From assembly GCF_002086125.1 (NCBI RefSeq), contig NZ_MVHG01000013.1:1-64000 (forward strand): DNA of 64,000 nt, in the 5' to 3' direction. Below, piece after piece: positions 9,844-19,604 of the stretch. A model generated the notes under the pieces. It was not told where the DNA came from. It saw only the letters and a list, made by a program, of their open reading frames with translations, and made no database searches. This DNA is from Mycobacterium arosiense ATCC BAA-1401 = DSM 45069. GTDB taxonomy: Bacteria; Actinomycetota; Actinomycetes; Mycobacteriales; Mycobacteriaceae. Numbering within the stretch: position 1 is the stretch's first letter; every line of letters begins with the position of its first letter. Position numbers and translations under genes: made by a program.

Positions 9844-10629
9844 GTGAGCCGCAAACCGCTGATCGCCGGCAACTGGAAGATGAACCTCAACCACTTCGAG
9901 GCCATCGCGCTGGTGCAAAAGATCGCGTTCGCGTTGCCGGACAAGTACTACGACAAGGTGGACGTCACGGTGCTACCGCCGTTCACGGATTTGCGCAGCG
10001 TGCAGACCCTGGTCGACGGCGACAAGCTGCGGTTGACCTACGGCGCACAGGACCTGTCCGAGCACGACTCGGGTGCCTACACCGGCGACATCAGCGGTGC
10101 CTTCCTGGCCAAGCTGGGCTGCAAGTTCGTCGTCGTCGGGCACTCCGAGCGGCGGACCTACCACCACGAGGACGACGCGGTGGTGGCCGCCAAGGCCGCC
10201 GCAGCGCTCAAGCACGAGCTGACCCCGATCGTCTGCATCGGCGAGCACCTCGATGTCCGCGAGGCGGGAAACCACGTCGGGCACTGCGAAGAGCAGCTGC
10301 GCGGATCGCTGGCCGGGCTGTCAGGCGAACAGATCGGCAAGGTCGTCATCGCCTACGAACCGGTATGGGCGATCGGCACCGGGCGGGTGGCCAGCGCGGG
10401 CGACGCCCAAGAGGTGTGCGCGGCGATCCGCAAACAGTTGGCGTCCCTCGCTTCCCCAGAGGTCGCCGACTCGGTGCGGGTGCTCTACGGCGGATCGGTG
10501 AACGCCAAGAACATCGGCGAGCTGATCGCCAGCGACGACATCGACGGCGGTCTGGTCGGCGGCGCCTCCCTGGACGGCGAGCAGTTCGCCCAGCTGGCGG
10601 CGATCGCCGCCGGTGGGCCGCTTCCGTAG
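9844..10629 (+). CDS. tpiA: triosephosphate isomerase
   Basis: A 261-residue TIM-barrel enzyme. Lys12 lies in AGNWKMN, the electrophilic His100 in VVVGHSERR, and the catalytic Glu172 in [13 protein letters not shown]; the phosphate-binding loop near the end reads YGGSVNAKN. It interconverts dihydroxyacetone phosphate and glyceraldehyde 3-phosphate. The GTG start follows AGAAAGG with about nine bases of spacing. It completes the gap-pgk-tpiA operon. secG follows after 43 bases and has its own promoter candidate. Confidence 0.97.
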   Translation: MSRKPLIAGNWKMNLNHFEAIALVQKIAFALPDKYYDKVDVTVLPPFTDLRSVQTLVDGDKLRLTYGAQDLSEHDSGAYTGDISGAFLAKLGCKFVVVGHSERRTYHHEDDAVVAAKAAAALKHELTPIVCIGEHLDVREAGNHVGHCEEQLRGSLAGLSGEQIGKVVIAYEPVWAIGTGRVASAGDAQEVCAAIRKQLASLASPEVADSVRVLYGGSVNAKNIGELIASDDIDGGLVGGASLDGEQFAQLAAIAAGGPLP

Positions 10630-10659
10630 GGCGGCGCCCTGAACACGAACCGACGCCGG

Positions 10660-10665
10660 TAGGCT
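10660..10665 (+). promoter_or_regulatory. -10 hexamer TAGGCT, probable leaderless promoter of secG
   Basis: TAGGCT ends seven bases before the secG ATG, and no ribosome-binding site is present between tpiA and secG. Both facts fit initiation of transcription at the ATG itself. Confidence 0.5.
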
Positions 10666-10672
10666 GGCCGTC

Positions 10673-10906
10673 ATGCAGTTGGCTTTGCAGATCACCCTGG
10701 TCGTCACCAGCATCCTGGTGGTGCTGCTGGTGCTGCTGCACCGCGCCAAGGGTGGCGGCCTGTCCACGCTCTTTGGCGGCGGCGTGCAGTCCAGCCTGTC
10801 CGGCTCCACGGTGGTGGAGAAGAACCTGGACCGGCTGACGTATTTCATCACCGCCATCTGGCTGGTGTGCATCGTCGGCATCGCGCTGATGATCAAGTAC
10901 CGCTGA
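10673..10906 (+). CDS. secG: preprotein translocase subunit SecG
   Basis: A 77-residue protein with two transmembrane segments (about residues 4-22 and 53-73) separated by the conserved cytoplasmic loop HRAKGGGLSTLFGGGVQSSL. SecG is the small auxiliary subunit of the SecYEG channel in the cytoplasmic membrane and assists SecA-driven export. Its position just after tpiA is a standard actinobacterial arrangement. There is no Shine-Dalgarno sequence, but a -10 hexamer seven bases before the ATG, so it is probably translated from a leaderless mRNA. Confidence 0.95.
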   Translation: MQLALQITLVVTSILVVLLVLLHRAKGGGLSTLFGGGVQSSLSGSTVVEKNLDRLTYFITAIWLVCIVGIALMIKYR

Positions 10907-10927
10907 CGGCGCGGGCATCCCGCGCGT

Positions 10928-11845
10928 TCACAGCGCGGCGGTCAGTCTCCATAACGCTTCGCGGTCGACCGACTCGGAGCGGTCCAGCGGGCTGACCACG
11001 ATGTCAGTGGCTCCAGCATCGCGGTAGCGGCGCAACTGGCGTCCCACGGACTCCTCGGGCCCGATCGCGGCGAGGTCGACCACACTGGCGAGGCCCTCTC
11101 GAGCGATCACCTTGCGATACGAAGGGATGGTCTCGTAGAAGCTCAGCTGCTGGGCCGCGGCGCTGCGACCGCCCTCGACATCGTCGGACAACAGCACGGG
11201 CACCGCGACGATGATGCGCGGTGCCGGGCGGCCCGCCTCGGCCGCCGCCTTGGTGATCTCGGGCACGATGAATTCTCCGATCGTGCGGGGCCCGGCCAGA
11301 TAGGGCAGCGTGCCGTCGGCCAGTTCGCCGGTGACCCGCAGCGCCTTGGGGCCCATCGCCGCCACATACACCGGGATCGGTGTGCCGCCCGGCACCTGCA
11401 CCGGCCAGGTTGGGCCGGCGCTGAGCTCGCTGCCGTGAAAGTCGACGTCGCCGCTGTTGAACACCGACGCCAGGATCGTCAGGTGCTCGCGCAGCCGGGT
11501 GATGGTGTTGGGCCAGTCGGTGCCGAAAGTCGGGCGTTCCACCTGGCGGGCGCCCAGCCCCAGCCCCAAGCTGAAGTTGCCGTGCGCGGCGGCCTGCGCC
11601 GTCTGCGCCAACGAGGCGACGATCAGCGGGTGACGCGGGTTGATCGGCACCACCGAGGTGCCCACGCCCAGCCCGGGCACGGCGGCTCCGACGAGCGCGG
11701 CGAGCGCGATGGCGTCGTAATTCTGCTGCTGGGGCAGCCACACCTGCGCGACCCCGAGCTGGTGGGCGCGTTTGGCCTGCGCAATCACGTCATCGACCAA
11801 ATTGTGGGCATCGGGACGGGCCATGAGAATGATTCCGGCGGACAT
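10928..11845 (-). CDS. LLM class (F420-dependent) oxidoreductase
   Basis: About 305 residues of the bacterial luciferase-like monooxygenase fold. Visible family blocks are AAVPGLGVGTSVVPINPRHP, GLGLGARQVERPTF, PVYVAAMGPKALRVTGELAD and the closing GATDIVVSPL. In mycobacteria most proteins of this type use the deazaflavin cofactor F420; FMN use cannot be excluded. Two starts are possible: ATG at 11845 (MSAGIILMARPD) or ATG at 11878 with GGCGGGA close upstream, adding eleven residues. It is convergent with secG and divergent from ppc. The substrate is not indicated. Confidence 0.8.
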   Translation of the reverse strand: MSAGIILMARPDAHNLVDDVIAQAKRAHQLGVAQVWLPQQQNYDAIALAALVGAAVPGLGVGTSVVPINPRHPLIVASLAQTAQAAAHGNFSLGLGLGARQVERPTFGTDWPNTITRLREHLTILASVFNSGDVDFHGSELSAGPTWPVQVPGGTPIPVYVAAMGPKALRVTGELADGTLPYLAGPRTIGEFIVPEITKAAAEAGRPAPRIIVAVPVLLSDDVEGGRSAAAQQLSFYETIPSYRKVIAREGLASVVDLAAIGPEESVGRQLRRYRDAGATDIVVSPLDRSESVDREALWRLTAAL

Positions 11846-11981
11846 GCCTGCAACCAACGCGCTTGATCGGCCCGCCATTCCCGCCGAAACACGGTGATCT
11901 GACCTACTGCGCCATGGTGATTCGCCGCCGCGGGCGATCCCCGACGGGCGGGCGCCGGCATCCGCATCGATACTGGGTCCT

Positions 11982-14789
11982 ATGGCTGAGGCATCCGAGG
12001 GCACGCTGGAACCGATCGGCGCCGTGCAGCGCACCTTGGTGGGTCGTGAGGCGACCGAGCCGATGCGGGCCGACATCCGGTTGCTGGGCGCCATCCTGGG
12101 CGACACGGTGCGCGAGCAGAACGGGCACGAGGTGTTCGGGCTCGTCGAGCGGGCGCGGGTCGAATCGTTTCGGGTGCGCCGCTCCGAGATCGACCGCGCC
12201 GAGCTGGCCCGGATGTTCGATGGCATCGACATCCACCAGGCGATCCCGGTCATTCGGGCCTTCAGCCACTTCGCGTTGCTGGCCAACGTCGCCGAAGACA
12301 TCCACCGGGAGCGCCGCCGGGCGATCCACGTCGCCGCGGGCGAGCCGCCGCAGGACAGCAGCCTGGCCGCGACCTACGCCAAACTCGATCGCGCGCAACT
12401 GGATTCGGCTACCGTCGCCGGTGCGCTAAAGGGTGCCGTGGTGGCGCCGGTGATCACCGCGCACCCCACCGAGACCCGCCGGCGCACCGTGTTCGTCACC
12501 CAGCACCGGATCACCGAACTGATGCGGCTGCACGCCGAGGGGCACGAGGAAACCGACGACGGCCGCAACGTCGAACGCGAATTGCGCCGCCAGGTCCTCA
12601 CGCTGTGGCAGACCGCGCTCATCCGGTTGTCCCGGTTGCAGATCACCGATGAGATCGAGGTGGGGCTGCGCTACTACGCCGCCGCCTTCTTCAAGGTGGT
12701 CCCGCAGGTCAACGCCGAAGTGCGCGACGCCCTGCGGTCACGCTGGCCCGACGCCGACCTGCTCAGCCAGCCGATCCTCCAGCCCGGCTCCTGGATCGGC
12801 GGGGACCGCGACGGCAATCCGAACGTGACGGCCGGCGTGGTGCGCCAAGCCACCGGCAACGCCGCGTTCACCGCGCTGGCGCACTACCTGGCCGAACTGA
12901 CCGCTCTGGAACAGGAGCTGTCGATGTCGGCGCGCCTGGTCGCGGTGAGCCCGGAGCTGACCGAACTGGCCGAGGGCTGCGGGGAAAAGGCCCGCGCCGA
13001 CGAGCCGTACCGCCGCGCGGTGCGGGTGATCCGCGCGCGGCTCACCGCGACCGGCGCCGAGATCCTGGATCGCCGACCGCAGCACGAGCTGGACCTGGGG
13101 TTGCCCCCTTATGCGGCCCCGGGCGAACTGCAGGCCGACCTGGACACCATCGATGCGTCGCTGCGCGCGCACGGCAGCGCGCTGCTGGCCGACGACCGCC
13201 TGGCGCTGCTGCGAGAAGGCGTGCGAGTCTTCGGGTTTCACCTGTGCGGCCTGGACATGCGGCAGAATTCCGACGTGCACGAGGGGGTGGTCGCCGAGCT
13301 GCTGGCATGGTCCGGGGTGCATCCCGATTACCGTTCGCTGCCCGAAGACGAGCGCGTCGAGCTGTTGGCCGCCGAGCTGGCCACCCGCCGGCCGCTGGTC
13401 GGTGACCGCGCGGAACTGTCCGAGCTGGCCCGCGAAGAGCTGGGCGTGGTGCGTGCGGCGGCACACGCCATCAAGCGCTACGGACCGTCCGCAGTGCCCA
13501 ATTACGTGATCTCCATGTGCCGTTCGGTCTCCGACGTCCTCGAGGCCGCCATCCTGCTCAAGGAGGCGGGCCTGATCGACGCGTCCGGGGATGCGCCGTA
13601 CTGCCCGGTGGGCATATCCCCGCTGTTCGAGACCATCGACGATCTGCACAACGGCGCCACCGTTCTGCATGCCATGCTCGAACTGCCGATCTACCGCGCC
13701 CTGGTGGCCGCCCGCGACGACAGCCAGGAAGTGATGCTCGGGTATTCCGACTCTAACAAGGACGGCGGCTATCTCGCCTCCAGCTGGGCGGTGTACCGGG
13801 CCGAGCTGGCCCTGGTGGAGGTAGCCCGCAAAACGGGAATCCGGTTGCGGCTCTTTCACGGTCGCGGCGGCACCGTCGGGCGCGGCGGCGGCCCGAGCTA
13901 CGAAGCCATCCTGGCGCAGCCGCCCGGCGCGGTGAACGGATCGCTGCGGCTCACCGAGCAGGGTGAGGTGATCGCCGCCAAGTACGCCGAACCGCAAGCG
14001 GCGCAACGCAATCTGGAGAGCCTGCTGGCCGCCACGCTGGAATCCACCCTGCTCGATGTGGAGGGACTGGGCGATGCCGCCGAACCGGCGTACGCGGTGC
14101 TCGACGAGGTGGCCGTGCTGGCCCAGCGCGCCTATGCCGAATTGGTGCACGAGACACCGGGTTTCGTCGACTACTTCATGGCGTCGACGCCGGTCAGCGA
14201 AATCGGATCGCTGAACATCGGCAGCCGACCCACCTCACGCAAACCCACCCAGTCCATTTCGGACCTGCGCGCCATCCCGTGGGTGCTGGCGTGGAGCCAG
14301 TCGCGGGTCATGCTGCCCGGCTGGTATGGCACCGGGTCGGCATTCGAGCAGTGGATCGCGGCGGGCCCGGAAAGCGAAAGCGAGCGGGTGGACATCCTGC
14401 ACGACTTGTACCAACGCTGGCCGTTTTTCCGCAGCGTGCTGTCCAACCTGGCTCAAGTGCTGGCTAAAAGCGACCTTGGCCTGGCGGCGCGCTACGCCGA
14501 ACTGGTGGACGACGAGGACTTGCGGCACCGGGTATTCGACAAGATCGTCGACGAGCACCGGCGGACCATCGCCATGCACAAGCTCATCACCGGCCACGAC
14601 AACCTGCTCGCCGACAACCCGGCGCTGGCGCGCTCGGTGTTCAACCGCTTCCCCTACCTCGAGCCGCTCAACCACTTGCAGGTGGAGCTGCTGCGCCGTT
14701 ACCGGTCCGGCGACGACGACGAATTGGTGCAGCGCGGCATTTTGCTCACGATGAACGGGCTGGCCAGCGCGCTGCGAAACAGCGGCTGA
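11982..14789 (+). CDS. ppc: phosphoenolpyruvate carboxylase
   Basis: A 935-residue enzyme, full length for PEPC. Catalytic His161 lies in [23 protein letters not shown] is the next conserved block; [16 protein letters not shown] and the glycine-rich [14 protein letters not shown] loop form the PEP/bicarbonate site; the C-terminus ends in [12 protein letters not shown], as is typical. It makes oxaloacetate from PEP and bicarbonate, refilling the TCA cycle. As I remember it, M. tuberculosis lacks ppc and carries other genes (including a PE_PGRS gene) between secG and the pentose phosphate operon, whereas M. leprae and M. avium keep it. No damage is seen in this copy. Confidence 0.96.
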   Translation: MAEASEGTLEPIGAVQRTLVGREATEPMRADIRLLGAILGDTVREQNGHEVFGLVERARVESFRVRRSEIDRAELARMFDGIDIHQAIPVIRAFSHFALLANVAEDIHRERRRAIHVAAGEPPQDSSLAATYAKLDRAQLDSATVAGALKGAVVAPVITAHPTETRRRTVFVTQHRITELMRLHAEGHEETDDGRNVERELRRQVLTLWQTALIRLSRLQITDEIEVGLRYYAAAFFKVVPQVNAEVRDALRSRWPDADLLSQPILQPGSWIGGDRDGNPNVTAGVVRQATGNAAFTALAHYLAELTALEQELSMSARLVAVSPELTELAEGCGEKARADEPYRRAVRVIRARLTATGAEILDRRPQHELDLGLPPYAAPGELQADLDTIDASLRAHGSALLADDRLALLREGVRVFGFHLCGLDMRQNSDVHEGVVAELLAWSGVHPDYRSLPEDERVELLAAELATRRPLVGDRAELSELAREELGVVRAAAHAIKRYGPSAVPNYVISMCRSVSDVLEAAILLKEAGLIDASGDAPYCPVGISPLFETIDDLHNGATVLHAMLELPIYRALVAARDDSQEVMLGYSDSNKDGGYLASSWAVYRAELALVEVARKTGIRLRLFHGRGGTVGRGGGPSYEAILAQPPGAVNGSLRLTEQGEVIAAKYAEPQAAQRNLESLLAATLESTLLDVEGLGDAAEPAYAVLDEVAVLAQRAYAELVHETPGFVDYFMASTPVSEIGSLNIGSRPTSRKPTQSISDLRAIPWVLAWSQSRVMLPGWYGTGSAFEQWIAAGPESESERVDILHDLYQRWPFFRSVLSNLAQVLAKSDLGLAARYAELVDDEDLRHRVFDKIVDEHRRTIAMHKLITGHDNLLADNPALARSVFNRFPYLEPLNHLQVELLRRYRSGDDDELVQRGILLTMNGLASALRNSG

Positions 14790-14884
14790 TAACCGGCCAA
14801 TCGGTCCTGGTTATGGTTGGGTCGGGGGCTTGGCCGCACCGGCTGCATACCCAGTGGACGTCTATGCAACGGGGAGGGTGGGCA

Positions 14885-15871
14885 TTGAAGACCATCACAT
14901 TCGGCAAGACGGGACTCGAGGTTTCCCGGTTGGCCTTCGGCACCTGGGAGTTCTGCAGCGACTGGGGCCACGCCGACGAGGAGGCCGCGATCGCCCTGAT
15001 CCGCAGCGCCCGCGACCTCGGGATCAACTTCTTCGACACCGCACAGCAATACGGGTTCGGGGCGTCCGAACGCCTGCTCGGCGAGGCGCTTCGCGACGAT
15101 CTCCGGAAATCTCGCGATGAGGTGGTGATCGCCACCAAAGGTGGTTTGCGTGCCACCGACAACGGGCTGGTCCGCGACGGCAGCCGCACATGGCTCCGGG
15201 AGGGCGTGGAGTCCAGCCTAACCGCGCTGGGCATCGACCACATCGACGTGTACCTGGTGCACTGGCCCGATCCGGGCACCCCGGCCCCCGAAACCGCCGG
15301 GGCGCTCGCGGAATTGGTGTCGGAGGGCCAGATCCGGCACGTCGGTGTGTCCAACTATGACACCGCGCAGGTGCGGGAGTTTTCCGAGACCCTTCCGGTG
15401 GAGGTGGTGCAGCCGCCCTACCACCTATTTCGCCGCGGCATCGAAGACGAGCTGCTGCCGTACGCCCGCGAGCACGACATCGGGGTGATGGTGTACGGGC
15501 CGCTGGCGCACGGTCTGCTGACCGGGACGATGAAGGCCGACACCAGTTTTGGCGCCCAGGACTGGCGCGGCAAGAGCGACATCTTCAGCGGCGAAGGCTA
15601 CCTGCGCAACCTGGAAGTTGTTGCGCGGCTTGAGGTTCTGGCCGCCGGGATGGGCGTGACGATCAGCCAGCTGGCCATCGCGCGGGTGATCGCGCAGCCG
15701 GGCGTGCACGTCGCCATCGTCGGAGCCCAGCACCTGCGCTACCTGCAGGAGAGCTCCGGCGCGGTCGACGTCACGCTGTCCGACGGCGATCTCGCCGCGC
15801 TCGACGAGATTCTGGGGGCGGCCACGCCGGTCGGCGGGCCGTATCCCGAGATGCACCAGAAGGCGGGTTGA
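14885..15871 (+). CDS. aldo/keto reductase
   Basis: About 328 residues with the aldo/keto reductase barrel: FGKTGLEVSRLAFGTW at the N-terminus, the catalytic Asp and Tyr in NFFDTAQQYGFGASE, the Lys in VVIATKGG, DVYLVHWPDP and HVGVSNYDT. It should be an NADPH-dependent reductase of carbonyl compounds. The TTG at 14885 is chosen because GGGGAGG (14871-14877) lies seven bases upstream. An ATG at 14864 sits before that site and is less likely. The gene ends exactly where the convergent histone-deacetylase-like gene ends. Substrate unknown. Confidence 0.85.
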   Translation: MKTITFGKTGLEVSRLAFGTWEFCSDWGHADEEAAIALIRSARDLGINFFDTAQQYGFGASERLLGEALRDDLRKSRDEVVIATKGGLRATDNGLVRDGSRTWLREGVESSLTALGIDHIDVYLVHWPDPGTPAPETAGALAELVSEGQIRHVGVSNYDTAQVREFSETLPVEVVQPPYHLFRRGIEDELLPYAREHDIGVMVYGPLAHGLLTGTMKADTSFGAQDWRGKSDIFSGEGYLRNLEVVARLEVLAAGMGVTISQLAIARVIAQPGVHVAIVGAQHLRYLQESSGAVDVTLSDGDLAALDEILGAATPVGGPYPEMHQKAG

Positions 15872-16801
15872 TCAGCCCTTCAGCAGCTCGCCGACGTGCG
15901 CGGTGACCGAATCAGTGAGGCCTTGCAGGTCATAGCCTCCTTCGAGCACCGCCACCAGCCGGCCGTCGCACAGCCTCTCGGCCGACGTCATCAATTCCCG
16001 TGTGACCCAAGCAAAGTCGGCGGCCGTCATGGTCAGCGAGCCGAGCGGATCGCGCTCGTGGGCGTCGAAACCGGCGGACACGATGATCAGCTCGGGCGAA
16101 AAGCCCTGCAGCGCGGGCAGTATCCGGTCCTGAAACGCCGCGCGCAGCTCCGCCCCGCCGTCGCCGGGTGAAAGCGGCGCGTTGAAGATGTTGCCCACCC
16201 CGGCCTCTCGTACCGCACCAGTGCCCGGGAACAGCGGCATCTGGTGCGTGGACGCGTAGAGCACGCTGGGGTCGGAGTAAAAGATCTGCTGGGTTCCGTT
16301 GCCGTGGTGGACGTCGAAATCGACGATGGCGACCCGGGTCAGCCCGTGTTTGCGCTGCGCGTGCCGCGCGCCGATGCTGACGTTGTTGAACAGGCAGAAG
16401 CCCATGACGCGCTCGGTTTCGGCGTGGTGGCCCGGCGGCCGGCATGCGACGAACGCGTTCTGCGCGTCACCGGCCAGCACCGCGTCCACGGCCTGCAGCG
16501 TGGCGCCGACCCCGCGCAGCGCCGTCTCCCAGGTCGACGGCTCCATCATGGTGTCGCCGCCATCGAGGTAGACGTAACCGGCTTCGGGCCGCGCGGCTTC
16601 CAGCGCGTCGACATAGCGATTCGAGTGCACGTAGCGCGTGGTCGCGAGGTCGGCCGGCTCGGCCTCCGCACGCATCAGCTTGTCGAACTGCGGCCGGCTC
16701 AGCGCCGCCGCCACCGCGCGGTAGCGGTCCGGCCGCTCCGGATGACCGGGGGCGGTCCGATGATCCGCGAACGCGGGATGGTGCAGCAGCAACGTGGCCA
16801 T
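15872..16801 (-). CDS. histone deacetylase family (acetoin utilisation-like) amidohydrolase
   Basis: A 309-residue member of the arginase/deacetylase fold. Tandem histidines His125-His126 lie in CRPPGHHAE. The zinc ligands are Asp163 and His165 in VDFDVHHGNGT, and the third Asp lies in VSAGFDAHERDP. Bacterial members remove acyl groups from polyamines, lysines or small amides; there is no evidence here for protein deacetylation specifically. Its start is about 20 bases downstream of a coiled-coil protein gene on the same strand, so the two may be cotranscribed. All catalytic residues that I can check are intact. Confidence 0.88.
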   Translation of the reverse strand: MATLLLHHPAFADHRTAPGHPERPDRYRAVAAALSRPQFDKLMRAEAEPADLATTRYVHSNRYVDALEAARPEAGYVYLDGGDTMMEPSTWETALRGVGATLQAVDAVLAGDAQNAFVACRPPGHHAETERVMGFCLFNNVSIGARHAQRKHGLTRVAIVDFDVHHGNGTQQIFYSDPSVLYASTHQMPLFPGTGAVREAGVGNIFNAPLSPGDGGAELRAAFQDRILPALQGFSPELIIVSAGFDAHERDPLGSLTMTAADFAWVTRELMTSAERLCDGRLVAVLEGGYDLQGLTDSVTAHVGELLKG

Positions 16802-16820
16802 CGAAAGTCCCGCCGTGCGC

Positions 16821-17219
16821 CTACTGCACGGTCCGGTTGCGCAGCCTGTCCACCAGGCCGCGCACCGCGTGCTCGGTGATCGCCAATGGGGACATCATGG
16901 TCTCGCCCACCCGCACCATGTCATCGACCCGCGCGACGATGGCTTCCACCGGCTCGACCAGCACGATCAGCCGCTTGGCCAGGTCGTCCAGGCTGGCCAT
17001 GGTGCCATCCAGGTGATCCAGGCCGGCTTCCAGGCGTTCCACCGTGGCGTTGAGGGCCGACAAAGAATCGCTCAGCTCCTGCATGGTGTTGCTCAACCCG
17101 TCGAGGACGTCTTCGACCTGCTCCACGGTCTTGTCGGCGTTCAACGCGGCCTGGGTGAGCGTCTTGAGCCGGCTTCGCTCCTGTCCCCCGCGCACGGTTC
17201 TGTCTGCCATGACCGTCAT
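16821..17219 (-). CDS. small coiled-coil protein, hypothetical
   Basis: About 132 residues (ATG 17219) or 129 residues (ATG 17210). Most of the chain between residues 15 and 105 shows heptad-like hydrophobic spacing, for example ADKTVEQVEDVLDGLSNTMQ and LSDSLSALNATVERLEAGLD, so a long helical coiled coil is likely. A more hydrophobic stretch (LAKRLIVLVEPVEAIVARVD) lies near residues 80-100 but is broken by charges, so membrane insertion is unlikely. No enzyme motif is seen. It lies upstream of the deacetylase-like gene on the same strand and divergent from the MFS gene, with a repeated CTATC/GATAG motif in between. Function unknown. Confidence 0.65.
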   Translation of the reverse strand: MTVMADRTVRGGQERSRLKTLTQAALNADKTVEQVEDVLDGLSNTMQELSDSLSALNATVERLEAGLDHLDGTMASLDDLAKRLIVLVEPVEAIVARVDDMVRVGETMMSPLAITEHAVRGLVDRLRNRTVQ

Positions 17220-17256
17220 TATGACCCCGCGCCGGCCCGGTGTGGCGCGGGTCACC

Positions 17257-17282
17257 CTATCCATTTTGATAGCATCCCTATC
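17257..17282. promoter_or_regulatory. candidate operator CTATC-N6-GATAG-N5-CTATC
   Basis: In the 113-base divergent gap before the MFS transporter gene, CTATC (17257-17261), GATAG (17268-17272) and CTATC (17278-17282) form two overlapping inverted repeats sharing the middle half-site. Such an array suits a dimeric regulator binding in two registers, as for many transporter genes. No regulator gene is adjacent. Confidence 0.4.
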
Positions 17283-17332
17283 TAATTTTCTTGTCGAATC
17301 TCTGCCCGCGTATGGCGTGAAGGAGGATGGCG

Positions 17333-18835
17333 GTGACGAAACCCCGGGGGGCGCCTGGCTTTCTACGTCAGCCGAGATCGGTGTGGGCCGTTGCCTTCGC
17401 ATGTGTGATCTCGTTCATGGGCATCGGTCTTGTCGATCCGATCTTGCCGACCATGGCCAGCCAGTTGCATGCGACACCCGAGCAGATCTCGCTGCTGTTC
17501 ACCAGCTACCTGCTGGTCACCGCGGTCGCGATGCTGATCACCGGCTGGGTGTCGTCCAGGATCGGCGCCAAGCGGACGCTTGTCGTCGGGCTGGTCATCA
17601 TCGTGATGTTCAGTGCCCTTGCTGGAGCCGCCGGGGGAGTGAACGGCGTCATAGGGTTTCGCGCCGGCTGGGGTCTGGGCAACGCGCTGTTCATCGCCAC
17701 CTCGCTGGCGGTCATCGTGGGGGCGGCCAGCGGTGGCTTCGCGGGCGCGATCGTGCTCTACGAGGCCGCGCTCGGTGTCGGCATCGCGGTGGGGCCGATG
17801 GTCGGCGCCGCACTTGGCGGGATCAGTTGGCGTGGGCCGTTTTTCGGTGTAGCCGCGCTCATGGGAGTCGCTCTCATCTGCGTAATCACGTTCGTTGCGC
17901 CGGCTCCGCTCCCGGCCGAGCGGGCGCGGATCGCGGACCCACTCAACGCGCTACGCAATCGCGGCATTTCGACCATCGCCGTCGTCGCCCTGTTGTACAA
18001 CTCGGGCTTCTTCATCGTCATGAGTTATTCGCCGTATCCGATGAAGATCGGCGTGCACGAATTGGGGTTGGTGTTTTTCGGTTGGGGTCTACTCGTCGCG
18101 GTTTTCGCGGTCTTCTGCGCGCCGTGGGCGCAGCGGCGCATCGGTACCGCCGTCTCGCTTTATCTGACGCTGTTCTTGATGTCGCTGGACGTGGCGGCGA
18201 TTGGCGTGTGGATCGCCCGTCCGCCCGTTGTCATCGCTTGCGTCATAGCCAGCGGCGCATTAATCGGAATGAACAACACGCTGGTGACCAGCACGGTGAT
18301 GCAGGTGTCGCCGGTGCCGAGGCCGACGGCGTCTGCCGCTTACAGCTTCGTGCGGTTCATCGGCGCCGGCCTCGCACCGTGGCTGGGCGGAGTGGTGGCC
18401 GCTCACTACAGTGCGGCCGCGCTGTTCTACCTTGCGGGCGGCGCGGTGTTCCTCGGCCTGCCGGTGCTCGCCACCGCGCATGGTCTGGTGGCCAAGGCTC
18501 ACGTGCCCTCCGAACACGAAAGTGACGAGGCCGCTGAGGAAATCGTCGAGTCGGCCGAGGGCAATGTTTTGCACGGCCACCTTCGTGGCGCCGACGCCGC
18601 GCCGCTTGCCGACGCCTCACTCAAGTTGATTGACAGCGCCGGTCGTCAAGTCGCTCAAGGGCGGTCAAGCGCCGACGGCTACTACCACCTCGTCGGCCCG
18701 GTGGGCGGCAGACATACGCTCGTCGTCGCCGCGAAAAATGGTGACACCCAAGCCGTTCCGGTGCTGCTGAGTCGAGCATCGACAGAACTGTCGCTGCGGC
18801 TGAACGGACGTCCGGTGGTTCAGCGACGGGCCTAG
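17333..18835 (+). CDS. MFS transporter with C-terminal carboxypeptidase-regulatory-like domain
   Basis: About 500 residues. Twelve hydrophobic segments are visible between residues 20 and 400, with the MFS loop 2-3 motif as GWVSSRIGAKRT. This is the layout of a drug/proton antiporter-type permease. After an acidic linker (EHESDEAAEEIVESAE) comes a soluble C-terminal domain of about 80 residues (from VLHGHLRGADAAPLADASLK), including SSADGYYHLVGPVGGRHTLV, which resembles a CarboxypepD_reg/CnaB-like beta-sandwich. This tail is unusual for an MFS protein. The GTG at 17333 is chosen over the ATG at 17327 because AGGAGG (17321-17326) abuts that ATG but is six bases from the GTG. Substrate unknown. 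Confidence 0.82.
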   Translation: MTKPRGAPGFLRQPRSVWAVAFACVISFMGIGLVDPILPTMASQLHATPEQISLLFTSYLLVTAVAMLITGWVSSRIGAKRTLVVGLVIIVMFSALAGAAGGVNGVIGFRAGWGLGNALFIATSLAVIVGAASGGFAGAIVLYEAALGVGIAVGPMVGAALGGISWRGPFFGVAALMGVALICVITFVAPAPLPAERARIADPLNALRNRGISTIAVVALLYNSGFFIVMSYSPYPMKIGVHELGLVFFGWGLLVAVFAVFCAPWAQRRIGTAVSLYLTLFLMSLDVAAIGVWIARPPVVIACVIASGALIGMNNTLVTSTVMQVSPVPRPTASAAYSFVRFIGAGLAPWLGGVVAAHYSAAALFYLAGGAVFLGLPVLATAHGLVAKAHVPSEHESDEAAEEIVESAEGNVLHGHLRGADAAPLADASLKLIDSAGRQVAQGRSSADGYYHLVGPVGGRHTLVVAAKNGDTQAVPVLLSRASTELSLRLNGRPVVQRRA

Positions 18836-18836
18836 C

Positions 18837-19604
18837 TCACGCCGGGTGTCGCGCCACTCGGGACGTGTCCGACGGCAGCTTGGCCGCGGCGTCCTCGTCG
18901 AGCAGCCACAGCGTGGTGTCCAGCCCGACCGCCCCGGCGGCCGGCACCGAAACGGGTGCGGCGCCAGCGATGGCGGCGGCCACCGCGTCGGCCTTGCCCC
19001 CGCCCGACACCAGCAGCCAAACTTCGCGGGAACGCGCAATGGCGGGCAGCGTCAACGTGATTCGTTGCGGCGGCGGCTTGGGCGAGTCCTCGACCGACAC
19101 CACCATCCGGGTGGTCTCGAGCACGGCCGGGGTGTCGGGGAACAACGAGTTGATGTGGCCCTCGGGGCCCATGCCAAGCAGGTGCACATCGAAATTGGGA
19201 ACCGGCTCGCCGGGTTCGGCGTTGGCGGCCAGCAGCTGCTCGTAGGCCAGCGCCGCCGCGGCCAGATCGTTCCCGAATTCCCCGTCGCTGGCGGGCATCG
19301 GGTGCACCTGGCTCGACGGGATGTCGACCCGGGACAGCAGCGCCGCCCGCGCCTGTTTGTCGTTGCGCTCGTCATCGTCCTCTGGGACGTAGCGTTCGTC
19401 GCCCCAGAACAGATGGACCTTCGACCAGTCGATCTCGCGTCCCGCCAGCGACCGCAGCAGCCCGATGCCGTTGCCGCCGCCGGTCAGCACGATGAGCGCC
19501 CGGCCGCGGGCCGCCACGGCGTTCGCGATGGTGTCGGTCAGCCGCGCGGCGGCGGCTTCCACCATGGTCTGGCTGTCCGGGAAAATTTCGACGCTGGTGC
19601 TCAC
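18837..19604 (-). CDS. pgl: 6-phosphogluconolactonase
   Basis: A 255-residue protein of the SugI/NagB-like lactonase family (DevB type): [36 protein letters not shown] and [16 protein letters not shown] are the conserved blocks. It hydrolyses 6-phosphogluconolactone to 6-phosphogluconate, the step after Zwf. The GTG at 19604 overlaps the opcA stop by four bases (GTGA), so it is the last, translationally coupled gene of tkt-tal-zwf-opcA-pgl. The convergent MFS gene ends one base from its stop. Confidence 0.93.
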   Translation of the reverse strand: MSTSVEIFPDSQTMVEAAAARLTDTIANAVAARGRALIVLTGGGNGIGLLRSLAGREIDWSKVHLFWGDERYVPEDDDERNDKQARAALLSRVDIPSSQVHPMPASDGEFGNDLAAAALAYEQLLAANAEPGEPVPNFDVHLLGMGPEGHINSLFPDTPAVLETTRMVVSVEDSPKPPPQRITLTLPAIARSREVWLLVSGGGKADAVAAAIAGAAPVSVPAAGAVGLDTTLWLLDEDAAAKLPSDTSRVARHPA

